The position numbers and the translations under genes were made by a program. The notes under the pieces are model-generated. The model saw only the letters and a list, made by a program, of their open reading frames with translations, searched no databases and was not told the DNA's origin. Of a stretch of 64,000 bases of DNA, positions 33,387-49,448 are shown piece after piece. The DNA is taken from assembly GCA_000827265.1 (NCBI GenBank), contig KN834767.1:343329-407328 (forward strand). The letters are read 5' to 3'. The number at the start of each line of letters is the position of its first letter. Positions within the stretch are counted from its first letter, which is position 1. Source of the DNA: Collybiopsis luxurians FD-317 M1 (taxonomy: Eukaryota > Basidiomycota > Agaricomycetes > Agaricales > Omphalotaceae).

Positions 33387-34268
33387 TCAGAAACAAATGC
33401 GGTAACTAGCGTAACGCCCACTAGTCTCACTTGGCCGTGTAATTTTAACAACCTGCCCTCGGCGTAGTCCATAGTAGCGTGCAACGGGATCGGCCAGTTG
33501 AATACGGGGTAATTGCGTTTCTTTGAGTCGACTATAAAATACGGCGTCAGTAAGAATTCTGGAAGGGATAAACTTTAGAACCGTACTATTTTTCTAGCAA
33601 AACCTTTTTTTCGGTCGGAGACAGTACTTCATGACGTGGAACCAGTGTATGGTGAGTTATATTCACCAATAGATCAGATTCGGAGAATTCCTCCAGTCGG
33701 TACTGCGATGCCATTGCAACAATGACCTGCAATTCATGTAGTGGACCGACCCCGCGCGAGAAGAGCGGGTTTCTCACCTTTCGAGCGGACGGTGTCATGT
33801 TTCCGGGGAATACAATGATACCTTGTTGAATGCCCTTTTCTTCGAGAATTGAAAGCATCCTGAACACGATGTCAGAAAATGAGAGTATGAAAGCGCCAAG
33901 GACGTACTTTCGCATTGTTTTCACACCAACACTCTTTTCATCGGAAAAAAATACGAATAACTGCTCGTTGGGGTTGGCCATGGAATTTGAGAAGAAGTTA
34001 AGCTGATTGCGGCTACAATCGCATGAGCAGCGCGTCAGAGTAAACGATAAGCTTGGACGGACTCAACCGAGCCAGTCTGATTTGAGAATGACTGGCGAAA
34101 TGTGGCTAAATCCATGTTTATTTCTTCATCGGATACAGAAAAGCCCTAGTGGACAGTCAGAGACGGTGTATTCACGACGAAGTTCACGATTCTGACTCTA
34201 TCCTTGACGAGTTCATGCATGGTTCTGTTGACCTTCCATAATTTTGCGCTTTCGTCGCCTTCGGACAT
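33387..34268 (-). CDS. RPB5: RNA polymerase subunit RPB5 (ABC27)
   Basis: Common subunit of RNA polymerases I, II and III, located in the nucleus. Exon 1 (ATG at 34268) reads [20 protein letters not shown]. The next exon has [20 protein letters not shown]. Then come [19 protein letters not shown], the [16 protein letters not shown] segment and [20 protein letters not shown], closing with [20 protein letters not shown] and [19 protein letters not shown], ending at the TCA (TGA) at 33387-33389. The order and length match RPB5: an N-terminal jaw domain followed by the highly conserved C-terminal assembly domain. At least five introns. An extra minus-strand read-through segment near 33880 is most simply an intron. 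Confidence 0.92.
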
Positions 34269-34322
34269 GGGTGAACAGGACAAGATAATTTTTGGGCGCT
34301 TACACACTTGACCAGAACGGTC
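34269..34322. promoter_or_regulatory. 54-bp divergent promoter of RPB5 and SWD2
   Basis: The ATG of RPB5 (34268, minus) and the likely ATG of SWD2 (34323, plus) are separated by only 54 bp, so both transcripts must start within or overlap this segment or the opposite gene's leader. No TATA box is present. Confidence 0.55.
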
Positions 34323-35664
34323 ATGGCCCCCGCTACTAACAACGGAGCTCCAGCTGTCCAATTGTCTTTGAATAATGGATTAATGGTAACTGGATACTCT
34401 GGAAATTTCTAATTTGAATCTGACTTCAATGTTAGCTCAAGCTGAAACCTTCGAGGATATTCAAAAGTGCCGTGGATAATCCAGCAGCATCGCCAGGTCG
34501 ACCTAATACAGGACCACGGCATATTACGGGCATCAGCTTTGACGACAGAGGGGACCAGTTGCTTACAGCGGCAGAAGATGAAACTTTTCGACTGTACAAT
34601 TGTAAATCTGGCAAGCGAGTTCTCACTTTAACACCTTTCTTCGCGCATTGCTTACAAGGCTTGCAGACATTTGAAAACATTGCAATCAAAAAAATATGGA
34701 ATTGATTTACCTCGGTTTACACATAAAAGTACTGCTATCATCCATGCCTCGACGAAAGAGGATGACGGAATACGGTACCACTCGTTGCACGACAACAAGT
34801 ATCTTTCCTACTTCAAGGGACATAAAGGACGCGTAATATCCCTTGAAATGTCTCCAATAGACGACGGGTTCATGTCTGGCTCTCTCGATAAAACTGTCCG
34901 ACTGTGGGATTTGCGGGTACCAACATGTCGAGGTTTGCTTACCCTCCCTGCACCCCCCGTCATCGCCTATGATGCCTCCGGCCTGGTGTTTGCTGTTGCA
35001 GTGAACAATTACTCCAGGATTCTTTTATACGACCAAGCGAATTACGACAAGGCACCTTTCCTCGTTATCACACTGGAAGACCCTACATTATCCCTCATCA
35101 GCTACCCACCGAGACCGATATACATGACATCGCTCTCTTTCTCGTCTAATGGAAAATACCTTCTCGTTGGATGTTCAGGAGATGCTCACTACATTCTCGA
35201 CGCATTCGGTGGTCACTTGATCGCAAAACTTGAAGGCCATGTTGGGCTCGAACGCCGGTCGACTGCCGCTTCGCTTACAATTCAGCCTGACAAGGGATGC
35301 AGTGGTGAAGAAGTTTCCTGGACTCCTGATAGCAAATTTATAGTTGGCGGAAGCTTGGATGGTAAGATCCTGATTTGGGATGTCCAGGATCTGCAGGTTC
35401 CAGCAGGACCTGTAAATTTGAAGGCTACTCCGCGGCAGATACATCCTATAGTTGCGCATGATGGTCATCCGGGAATCTCAAGATGTGTCAAGTTTAATCC
35501 CCGGTACGGGATGATGGCTTCAGCTGGTGCGGAACTGGTATGTGCTCCGAACTTTTCAAAAAAGCTTCTACTGACCCAACTTTTTCCAGGCATTTTGGCT
35601 GCCAGACATGGCCCCGGAATCGGACGAGGTAGCTCGCGATCTTTTGAAGAAGAAAGGGCCGTAG
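34323..35664 (+). CDS. SWD2: SWD2/WDR82-type WD40 protein
   Basis: WD40 beta-propeller related to yeast Swd2 and human WDR82, a subunit of the COMPASS H3K4 methyltransferase and of the mRNA 3'-end/termination machinery in the nucleus. Exon 1 reads MAPATNNGAPAVQLSLNNGL. After an intron comes ISFDDRGDQLLTAAEDETFRLY, then LQSKKYGIDLPRFTHKS, the family-diagnostic IRYHSLHDNKYLSYFKGHKG and SGSLDKTVRLWDLRVP, later EEVSWTPDSKFIVGGSLDG, and the last exon AFWLPDMAP, ending at the TAG at 35662-35664. Length is about 400 residues. The intron near 34619-34680 is odd: the obvious GT...TTGCAG pair breaks frame, and only a short GT...ACAAG pair (41 bp) keeps it. Confidence 0.85.
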
Positions 35665-35865
35665 GCTGTATCTGTTTTGTAGCTGAGATTGTAATACAAT
35701 AGTGACCGACCTAATGTATCTGTATCACTTGCGCAGTTTCAAGTTCCTGGATCCTCATTCTGCAATCACGTGACTTTTCTGTTACGCGTCGTCGACGTGG
35801 CCGCTTTGGGAATTTACTCTTCCCTATCATCTACTTTTTGGATTCTGGTCTGGTCTGGTATCAAA

Positions 35866-37030
35866 ATGCGCTTCTTCCCCATCCTCGCAGCTGCTTTGTC
35901 TTTCGCTTCCTTTGCCTTTGCCCAGGAAGACTTTGATTTCGATGAAGAACAGAGTTGGTCTACCCCACAACCATAAGGAAGCTAACCATTTGTACTCACG
36001 AATTATGCAGTCGTCGTTGAAAGTGAAGACGTGGAACCCCAGCTGTTAGCTGCTGGAGCATGGCCAGAAACCAATCCTTTCGGACGTATGTTTCGATGCT
36101 TCTACTTGGGACAGGAACAATTTGCCTGAACTGGGTAACACAGACGTTGTCAATGGCGAAAAAAACACTATCGGTGTTCTCGTGGAAAACAGACTGAACC
36201 GAAACATCACTCTTTTGAATGTTGCTGGTGCATTCTATCAGCCGGAAAGCGACATATTGGTTAAGAACGTGAGTCTCAGGTTATTCTTAATTCAAGCACT
36301 GACCGAGTGCAATTAACACACGTCTAGTTAAGTGCAATGGCGTACGGTATTGAGATGGTAGAAGGACTCAAATTACAGCTTCCTTATTCATTCTTCAGCG
36401 AGTAAGTCTTTTCAACGTCTTCCGCACGACCCGGACATTGACCTTCGATTCTAGGTTCAAGGTATGCGTTTATAAGGTCTCGAAGAATCTGCTTGTGAAT
36501 AGTATTATAGCCTGGCGATCTTCGTCTTTCCATTTGGGTTGACCATTTGGATCAGGTATATAGCCGAGCTTTATATCGTTATTTTGTCCGAAACCAACTA
36601 ATGTTTGTGAAACAGGGCGAGCAACTACGCGTAATTGCTTTTGACTCTATTGTCCAGATTGTTGAACCCGAAGGATCCTGGTTCGATTTCAAGTTGTAAG
36701 TGCATTACAAAAACCTTGCTTTTTCAGACATGGTACTTAATATGTGAGACTAGGTACTCTACCTACTTGGTTGTCTCTGCCATGGTCGCCGGCCTTGGAT
36801 ACGTTGCCTATCTTTCCTTCGTCCCGCAACCAAAAAAGAAATCAAGAAAACCCGCTATTAGTGGTCCTACTGGAACCGTCACAGCAAGTGGTGCTGGATA
36901 TCAAGAAGAGTGGATTCCTTCGCACCACCTCAAGAGTAGGAAAAAAGGTGGTGCAGTCAGCAGCGGAGACGAGCTGAGTGGTGCTGAGACTAGCGGCACT
37001 GAGGGAAACAGGCGGAAAGGAAGGAAGTAA
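35866..37030 (+). CDS. Translocon-associated protein alpha (TRAP-alpha)
   Basis: ER membrane protein associated with the Sec61 translocon. The ATG at 35866 opens a signal peptide (FFPILAAALSFASFAFAQ) followed by an acidic stretch (EDFDFDEEQ, then VESEDVEP), as is usual for TRAP-alpha. The lumenal beta-domain follows in small exons: NTIGVLVENRLNRNITLLN, AGAFYQPESDILVKN, MAYGIEMVEGLKLQLPYSFF and GEQLRVIAFDSIVQI. A transmembrane helix (STYLVVSAMVAGLGYVAYL) and a basic cytosolic tail ending RRKGRK close the protein. Six or seven exons; about 260 residues. The family also includes fungal Irc22 proteins. Confidence 0.85.
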
Positions 37031-39059
37031 GTAAGTACTCAGGAGCGTGTGGAAAAGGTTGTAATGGGACATTCTTCCCGTCTCATAACCGTAAAATTCC
37101 AATGTCATTCACCGATATTTATTCTACCTATCGAAGTTCGTCGCAGAAATATCTGAACATATGACGAGAAAGGATGAGAATTACCTGCTTCGTTTGGGTA
37201 CACATCAGGAAGAAAGACTTTGGGAGCCTACAAGATCTTCCCTGGGTCGCCGGATGAATCTACAGCAGATCTCTTGCTGTACGTGTGTAAATCTCTTCCG
37301 AGGAAGAATTTTTTTCTCACAAATCGTAAAAGTACAAACGGACCCAGCCGTAGAGAATCGAACATGAGCGTTGAAGTAGGGTGAGGGCATGAGGCGTGTT
37401 TGAATCTGAACCCTGAACAAGGAACGCAGGCCTAAATTTGGTTAGTGAGCAACCTCGTATGGTAGTCTACTATGTACACTGCTCACGGCAAAACGCGTCT
37501 CGGTCAAAAGTGAGAAGTGTAATCCCGCAGGTCATTATTCTGGTAGCTATCGAATCTGCGTAGAAATATACGGTATGTAGACGGACTCAACGGCAGTCAC
37601 ATTTTCTAGGGGGGGAGAACCTTTCCAGCCTCACTTCTTCCAAAGATCTCTGTTTTCGCGTTCAACTTGACAAGCTTGGTGGAACAAGCAAAAAAAAAAG
37701 GCTTTTTTTTTTTTTCAACTCCTGTAAAGCAAACAGCATCTCCGTCAATCGCTGCTTTATTCCCGTACACGCACTCTCTGTCTGTCAGGTTTCGGTGCGA
37801 AGATCTATCAGTAGTTGCACCGTTGTTTTCTCCAAGTTTCCCATATGCAGATATCGTGTGCGCTAGCGAACACACACCGTGTTCTCTACTCCATGAACAC
37901 GACCTTACTACCTCGCGATGATAATTTTTCTTGATATGAAAAACGCAAGTTATTAACCCCCTTTGGCCAGCAGGGTCGGTTCATATAGGCGGCAAGGACG
38001 AGAACATCGAGATGGTCAAGGATGAACAGTCCACGGACGTGTCTGGACGTGTATGCTCATTCGGCGTACCTCGGAGGTTTTCGATACTTATACATTGATA
38101 TTTTTCACCCACAGCATAGAACGCCCACTTGATGATCTTTTTTTTTGACTTCTTATGTGTGGTCAGTGTCAGGGAGAGGACAGTGTGAGTAAAAAAGAAC
38201 TCGACGCATAAAAAGAGGGGAGATTCAAATAAATGAAAAAATATCATAAAAATGAATTGCAAGATACACGAAGAACCTTTACCCGTCGGTGGCTGTAGAG
38301 TAAAAGTATTGATGTTTTCGCTACATACAACCGCTCGCAGTTAGAGTCCGATGATGACGATGAACCCTCGTCAAGTCAATGCTAAGCTAGCTCGTCGCTT
38401 AAACGTTACAAGGTACCCGGTTCGCAATACCTTTTTCGTAAAAAAGCGCTCAAATTCGGGCGGGCACTGCGCCACATTACGCCAGGCCGATCAAATTTGA
38501 AAAAAGAAAATTGAAACTTAAAGGGCCAGACCGCTTGTTCCTCGAACGCGACCCAGGACCAACCAGTTCGCTTCGACACCAGCAAACTATTGCAGGTTTA
38601 ACCTTTTCGGAGACTCTGGTGAACCATGACTTTGGAGACTAGCACGAAAATATAACGATGCGAGAACTGACGCTCTTGCAGGCCGCGCCTGCACTGCCCT
38701 GCGTTGTTGATATCAAGGAGAGGAAAACTCTCAGTGGTGAGATGAGACCCCTTTCAATATGATTGGATTTATAAAATTACCGAATGTGAGGGAAATACAA
38801 GAATATGGACTGAGAGTCGATGCAAGTGAAATCCAAAATAAAATCCAAAAAATACAGAGGATGCAGTCGAGAGAAGATGGAAAAGAGCAAATTAAGATGC
38901 AGGTGTAGAGGACGAAAGCGACGACAGGAAAGCAATATAGAGGGTAGATAGTTCATTTTACAGGGATTAAAGAAACAGACGGTGATAAGATAGGCAAATA
39001 AAGAATAAGAACGCACATCGTATCGTACAGGAATCCCTTCGCCAGGAAGGGGGCCAAAG
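37031..39059. other. 2-kb gap without a confident gene
   Basis: Between two converging genes. It contains homopolymer runs (poly-A then poly-T near 37690-37715, and poly-T near 38135). A plus-strand frame near 37975-38090 reads like a short exon (it includes HIGGKDENIEMVKDEQSTD) but has no partner. No RNA gene was recognised. Confidence 0.4.
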
Positions 39060-40909
39060 TCAGTCTGTTGCAAATAGTCTTTTCAAAAAGTCCGAGGCTG
39101 CTTGCTTAACGGTGGCGTCAGCTGTGGGATTCCCTAGAAGCTCCTGCGGCAGATTTCGGTCAGCGGTGATCGAACAACCAAGAGTCAATGCCAGACTTAC
39201 TATTGCCTTATCAGCTTTCTGCTTTGTATTCGCCGAGTTTTGTTTATGCTCGAACTCTTGCCTCTCCCTATCCAGCTTTAACCTCTCTAGTTCCCTACGT
39301 TGTTGACTTTCCCTCTCTTCCCTCTCCTCACGTTTTCGCATGTACTCTAGTTTCATCTTACTCGTCTGCGTTTGGACTTGCAAAAACTGGAGATACGAGG
39401 AAACCATGCCCTGCGTAATGGCAAGATTTACGACAGCCTGATCTGACGAAGACGATGCGACTGCAGTAGAGGACGAGGATGAAGAAGGCAAATTGGAGGT
39501 TGCAGAAGAGGATGAGAGCGTGGATGGGGCGGTATTTGAGGATGAAAGAGTTGAAGAGGTGGAAAATGAAGGCGAAGCGGTATGTATTGATGGGTGCAGC
39601 GGGGAAGGATTTAATGCAGAGTTCAAAAGGGAGGAGGACGAGTTGGGTATAGAGTTTGATGAGCCAAGTAGATTATTCGATAGGGAAGAAGGAGGTGATG
39701 TAGTGGAAGACGATATGATTGGGGATGGTTGGGTAGGCATACTGTGTACATTTGTATGTGGAGAAATGGGTGGTGCGTGCATACCGGAGGGAGTCATGAA
39801 GGTCATGGACATTGTTGCACCTGAAGTACTATTGGCAGTTAAAGGCTCTGAAAAGTCGAGACCATGATCGTCATTGTCGTCATTGTCGTCCTGTGCACCT
39901 CCACCGTTGTTGCCGGTCTGACTTTGTATTATACGAGAGTTAGCTTGACGTGTTGTCGCTGGATCGCCATTCCATCTGCAAATCAAGATCAAAAGAAGAA
40001 AAAAGAAGAATGCATCTTTACAAACCTCTTGTAAAACAAATCATACCACCCATTTCTATGCCACTGATCTATAGTACGAGCGCTGATATTACCAACATCG
40101 CAGCCTGCCTTTCGAGCGGATCCTAGTCGGCGCTCATATTCACGAAGCGTATCAGTTTCGCTCATATTTGGGCTAATTTCTAGGGAGCCATTTTGGCCAT
40201 GGAAACAGTCGAATGAGTATATCTGCTTAAATAAGTTGAAGTTGCGTTCATAGCAGCCTTTCAAGGCTTGGTAGGTTTTCTTGCCGCCGAAAACCTCGTG
40301 GGCGCACTGCAAAGAAGTTTCAATCACAGTTAAACATCGGTGGAGACGTGATAAATTACCTCTCGTAAACAGGAGTTTTTAGTCGCTCGTAGAGCGTTCC
40401 AATGGTCGTCCTGGCCGGGGCCCATTAACCACCTGAATAATTTAGATTTTTCTTCATCAGTCCAGTGTTTCGCGCCCTGTCCACCGAGATCATCGAATCC
40501 GTCGGCATCTTCAGCCTCTCTCCGACGTTTACTGCTATTTTGGCCAACCCCAAGATCGCCCATATGTTTCCGTTTGACCTGTCCAGTAGAGGGAACCGAA
40601 TAACCCAAAAAACTATCTTTATTCTGCTGCTGAGATGGCTGGCCATTTTGGTTCGGATGTACGGGGGGCGAAGGAGACACTCGATAGTCTCCAGCATGAG
40701 CGCGAGAGAAAGCAGATCCGATGTGCGAATGATTATGACCTAGAGCCCCGTTTATACTTGGGACGTGGGACGACTGAAAGTTCTTTGAGCAGCGCGAGGC
40801 GGTCAATTGAAAAACAAACCAGGTGGAATTGAGCAAGCGAACTCACTGTCGAACCGTTGTCCATCGTCGAATCCCGCCGTTCGCCAATGTTCAAATGTGA
40901 ATACTGCAT
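39060..40909 (-). CDS. Myb/SANT-like DNA-binding protein
   Basis: From the ATG at 40909 (MQYSHLNIGERRDS) a first intron (40825-40845 region to about 40778) joins to a disordered segment with a nuclear-localisation-like KRRREAEDADG. Then comes a Myb/SANT-like domain split by an intron: KHWTDEEKSKLFRWLMGPGQ and DDHWNALRATKN, then CAHEVFGGKKTYQALKGCYE. This type recurs in agaricomycete regulatory proteins. The middle is a long Ser/Thr/Pro-rich stretch with runs of Ser. The C-terminal part is an Arg/Glu-rich coiled coil (about 39300-39400) and a short conserved tail ending RLFATD. About 540 residues, five exons. Probably a transcription regulator in the nucleus; targets are unknown. The Ser-rich part overlaps a spurious opposite-strand frame. 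Confidence 0.65.
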
Positions 40910-41248
40910 AACTGCCTCGCTGATTCATGGAAGAAGAGCAAGTTAGAAACTGGACCTAATGGTAAAGAGCAAAGGCAAAAAAGCCTTTTACCTTGGAACT
41001 GCGCCTACCATCCCGGGTTGGCGGGTCGGGTTTGGCCTGGGTCGTGGTCCGTGGGCAAAAACGGTTCGTTACGGTGTTTGTCGGTATTTAGAAATCCGGC
41101 CCGCATCCACTTACTAAGGTTTGATTCAAAGCAGACTAGGAGCTACACAGAAAATATACAACAGAGAAGGAAAAAGTGACCGATACAGAGAGAAAATATA
41201 AAAACAAAGTGCGCAACGGACCCAGAATATATGTATAATAAGGCAGAC
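40910..41248. other. Intergenic, no gene seen
   Basis: Separates the Myb/SANT-like gene from the MYST gene. It holds the promoter of the former on the minus strand. No motif was recognised. Confidence 0.45.
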
Positions 41249-45649
<4,401 letters not shown>

Positions 45650-47954
45650 TTATGTGAAAAATGTGAAGAAGCCAGAGCGAGATTGAGGAACTCTGCAAAG
45701 GCCTCTTGAGGTCGTTGGGAATGTCGGCGTCGTGAATACAGAACCGCGATGCCGATGATGGGGTGCTTATTATTCCCACGCATTTGATTCAGTCGCAAAG
45801 TGCAAAGGTAAACTACGGTAACATGAAATTCACGCAGTGTTTTATGGTATGCGCTCTGGTACAAGGCCATTACCCGCGGAACTTTCCACCTGCACATCGC
45901 TCAAACTATTGAATGGTCCGACCTGTTCGATGATGAGCGCTTCGATGATAACCGTACGCAGTCCCGACCTATGCTCGGATATCGAGACAAGTTTTCTATC
46001 AAGTCTACGAATATAGGTGGGTGAATTGCCCAGTCTTTGTTGAGCAAACAATTGTACCATTTTCAATTAGGCCAAGCGGTGGTTCGAGTCAAATACAAAA
46101 TGTTTGATGGGGAAGTGGTTACGAGAGCTGCAGAGCAGCGAGCATCATCAAATCCGCCCGAATAATATCTACGGCGACGAGGCAAGCTATATGTATAATA
46201 TCATAACATTTGGGTAAGAGTTTACCACCTACAAATGTCCCTCATATAGGCAGGTATATATAGCTTGAGACGTAGACTGAGATTATCGCGTGGCTTCGCC
46301 AGCCAGAAGGCCCTCGTTGACAAATTTGCCTCATACGGGAGATGATGGTACGAGGTTACAATTGATCTTTGGCCAATCACGGCGGGAAAAGAGGCATCAG
46401 TATCACTGAAAACTCACTGGAGCCGTCGCTGTCGAACGACAATCCTGATCAGAGATGACATGAGAATATGAAAAATCGACAGCACCTATATTAAGCATAA
46501 GCTCAAGAGGGATTACCGCTTCAGTACAAGGGAATTACGCGACTCCCAACCTGAGTTCAAGCCTTCAATCTCATCGATGGATTTGCCAGACCTGGGAAAA
46601 TGTGGACCATTTCATATAAAGAGATGCTATTCCGGTGCACTGCATAACAGAACTCTCGTATTGTAGTCATTGCCGAAAATTAGCAATCCGGGAAACCGAC
46701 CCCAGAACCGCCAGGTGTGTATCGTTGACAGCTGAGATGAACACCGATGGTTTGCCAATGTTTTGGATTTGAACTTAGATCCCAGTGTATGCGAGGATGT
46801 TACTGAGAAGCTTTGCCTGGTTATCCAATAGCATCGACTGTCCTGGATGCTAATCAAAGCCCCTCAATGACCAGTTAATGATATGGTAGGGACATTGGCT
46901 TCTGGTTGCAGGAAGGCCGACGACGAACCAACTCCTTCTTCGTCTGGAAAAATCGAGTGTCTCGAGTTGAATGTTGGACGTGTTACCAGGTCGTAATTTG
47001 ATGTAACTTAATGTCTATGCGACAGTGGGTGAGGAGACGAGATGTCCGCTGTTGACGCTCCACTTGGGTCGGGAGTCTGCCAGCAACCTGCACAGGTCCA
47101 ACTCCAGTTTTGTGCTCCTTGCTGTTAGATCCTTACCGGTCTATACCTTTCTTATTCGACTGTAAAGCGACCATACTTTCACTGTATCGAAGGCCAATTT
47201 GCTCGTGATAGATGTGTCCTGTATCATGATATATCTTTTGAGAGCCTCATCAGGTCGTTGATCCCTAGCTGCCCACCTGCACACTACCGATATGGTCAAT
47301 TTCAACAGGCTAGATCACCGCAACGTCAGCCAAACTATCTCCTGGTTCCTGAACGAAGTTTGCTTGATACTCACTAGTTGGATTGAATTTAGAAAAACTC
47401 GCACCACAGAAGACTTCTGCGTACCTCCCGGAGGGTAAATGGGAGTAATTTTCGATCACGATGGAACACGCTGCACACCATTTGTGTTTGAGGTGCTCTG
47501 AATCAATCGTGCTGTAAAGAGTTCTGGCGTCGACAGGAATGACACAGAAAGGAGGATGATGACTCAAAAAAAACATAAAATAAAATAGAAACCTCAACAT
47601 CTTGCCTGACTAAAGAATCTCCTTCTACCGTTGAGCTCTATGTATAGCATACCTGTAGATGTATTAATCACAAATATCAGATTGAGGAAAGATAGAGAAA
47701 GGTGTATACCCGTACTATTTGATGGTCGGCAGTGGCCGATATTCCCTATTTGGGTAAATGCCTGATGCCAAACACGTGGTCCGCTAAGAGTGATTTTGAA
47801 TAAACGCCTAACAGGTTTTGCTTCTTCCCCTCTCTCCTTTTCTTGCTTCTCTTTTTTTTCTTCGAGTTCAGAGAGTTGATTACAGAATCCGTCTCTGTTT
47901 TTTGTGCCAATAATTTCTCTCTAGTTCTTAACAGTAACTGTCGTTTCGAAGAAA
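45650..47954. other. 2.3-kb gap with gene remnants
   Basis: Protein-like frames overlap on both strands at 45650-46070 (plus strand: LWYKAITRGTFHLHIAQTIE; minus strand: MRGNNKHPIIGIAVLYSRRR) without a full gene model. A minus-strand frame near 46627-46857 also reads like coding sequence, and a candidate small secreted protein lies at 47310-47600. The stretch may hold one or more decayed genes. No transposon ends were seen. Confidence 0.35.
47310..47600 (-). CDS. Candidate small secreted protein
   Basis: A single 96-residue frame begins with a strongly hydrophobic stretch (MLRFLFYFMFFLSHHPPF) that could be a signal peptide, with a cleavage site around PVDA. Three cysteines follow in the mature part (WCAAC and EVFCG). 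There is no recognised family and no clear TATA box. It could also be the first exon of a longer gene running towards 46.9 kb, where a Trp/Cys-rich frame (NWSWTCAGCWQTPDPSGA) is present on the same strand. Confidence 0.3.
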   Translation of the reverse strand: MLRFLFYFMFFLSHHPPFCVIPVDARTLYSTIDSEHLKHKWCAACSIVIENYSHLPSGRYAEVFCGASFSKFNPTSEYQANFVQEPGDSLADVAVI

Positions 47955-48978
47955 ATGGCTGGAAGGGTGCGTGCATATACCAAATGGGTACATTCGGACA
48001 GCCCAATACTAATATTTACTGGCCCGGTTCTGACAGACAACTTTCTTGAGGGAGTACAAGCTGGTCGTGGTCGGCGGTGGTGGCATGTATCTTTTGTTTC
48101 GCATCCAATGACACAGGGGTTGACTCGGATCTTTAGGTGTTGGAAAGTCTGCTTTGACTATCCAGTTCATTCAGAGTCATTTCGTGGACGAGTATGACCC
48201 TACTATTGAAGGTATACCGCTCCTACAATGCTTCTTCGACTCAGCTTACACGGATTCAGACTCATACAGGAAGCAATGTGTGATTGACGACGAGGTCGCT
48301 TTACTCGACGTTCTTGATACTGCTGGACAAGAGGAATATGGGTGAGTTGTCAGCTCTTGATAGCCTCCTCTTCCCTTTCCTTCGCTTCAATTTGAAATTC
48401 TGCCTCAACTCTGATCCTTCTTATTTAGCGCTATGCGCGAACAGTATATGCGCACAGGCGAGGGCTTTCTGCTCGTCTATTCCATCACTTCGCGCAATTC
48501 TTTCGAGGAAATTAGCACATTCCATCAGCAAATTCTGAGGGTGAAAGATCAGGACACTTTTCCGGTGGTGGTTGTGGCGAACAAGTGTGATCTGGAGTAT
48601 GAGAGACAAGTTGGAATGAATGGTGATCTATCTCTTTACATCTGTCTTCTCAGTCTGTTTACTGAATCTATTTGCAGAGGGGCGTGATCTTGCAAGGCAC
48701 TTTGGGTGCAAGTTCATCGAGACATCCGCCAAACAGAGAATCAATGTCGACGAGGCTTTCAGTAATCTCGTTCGTGAAATTAGGAAGTATAACAAAGTGC
48801 GTGCTCGGGCTTTCCAATGTCTTTGAGGTATAATAATTAATACGCTACCCAGGAACAACAAAATACCGGTAGAATAATGGCAGGCGGAGGAGGGGGAGGA
48901 CCTCCAGGCGCGTATGCCAATAAAGATCCCAATGATGAAGGTGCCGGTGGATGCTGTGGCGGTTGTGTAGTTCTGTGA
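47955..48978 (+). CDS. RAS1: RAS1 small GTPase
   Basis: Membrane GTPase that signals growth and morphogenesis. The short first exon MAGR (47955-47966) joins to [16 protein letters not shown]. The P-loop continues across an intron as [19 protein letters not shown]. Then come the effector loop [11 protein letters not shown], switch [14 protein letters not shown] and ETSAK motifs. The hypervariable tail has a Gly-rich stretch and ends [10 protein letters not shown] at the TGA 48976-48978. The CaaX box ends in Leu, which favours geranylgeranylation, and the upstream cysteines could be palmitoylated. The P-loop intron (48083-48137) begins GCATGT, so it is a GC-AG intron; no GT donor keeps the frame. 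About 215 residues, the usual Ras1 size. Confidence 0.93.
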
Positions 48979-49448
48979 TGGATCTCTGGTGTCCAGCAAC
49001 TGGTTATCTTTTCATTATAACCCTCCCACGTCTCACTGTCATACTGTGCGTTGTTTGTCATCCTACCGCTTGATTTCAATTACATGTCCCATTCATCCAT
49101 CTTGATTCTGATTCCTTCATCATACTTATTATATTCCCTGTTCGTCTCTTCTCTTCATCCGTCGTGTCCAATGTTCAAATATGTTTCTGTCCTGTTTTCC
49201 TCGATTTGTGTTTTGTTATCGTTTCTGTGTTCCCATAACCAGAAAATCTTTCGTGGTGGGATTTTAGAAATCCTTCTGTGCCCCGCATATCGTACTCCAC
49301 CTCATACATTCACCAGTACTCTTTCCTCTCTTTCACCTACTTAAACTCGTACATAGTCTGGAATCCAATATGTCCCGAAATTCAATAAACATGGATCTTA
49401 ACGTCTCTTTACTGTCTATAGTACGCTACAGGTTTGACAGACAGGTAT
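48979..49448. other. 3' flank of RAS1
   Basis: T-rich DNA downstream of RAS1 converging on the next minus-strand gene. An AATAAA sits near 49384. No coding signal was seen. Confidence 0.5.

Noticed and set aside
37330..37380. tRNA-like T-arm on the minus strand
   Set aside because: A GTTCGATTC core is present but the flanking stem does not pair and no anticodon arm could be built.
38395..38445. Possible Pol III gene ending in a T run
   Set aside because: GGTTCGCAATACC followed by TTTTT looked like a T-arm and terminator, but no cloverleaf fits.
39493..39867. Acidic plus-strand frame opposite the Myb/SANT-like gene
   Set aside because: It is the complement of the Ser/Thr-rich run of the real protein.
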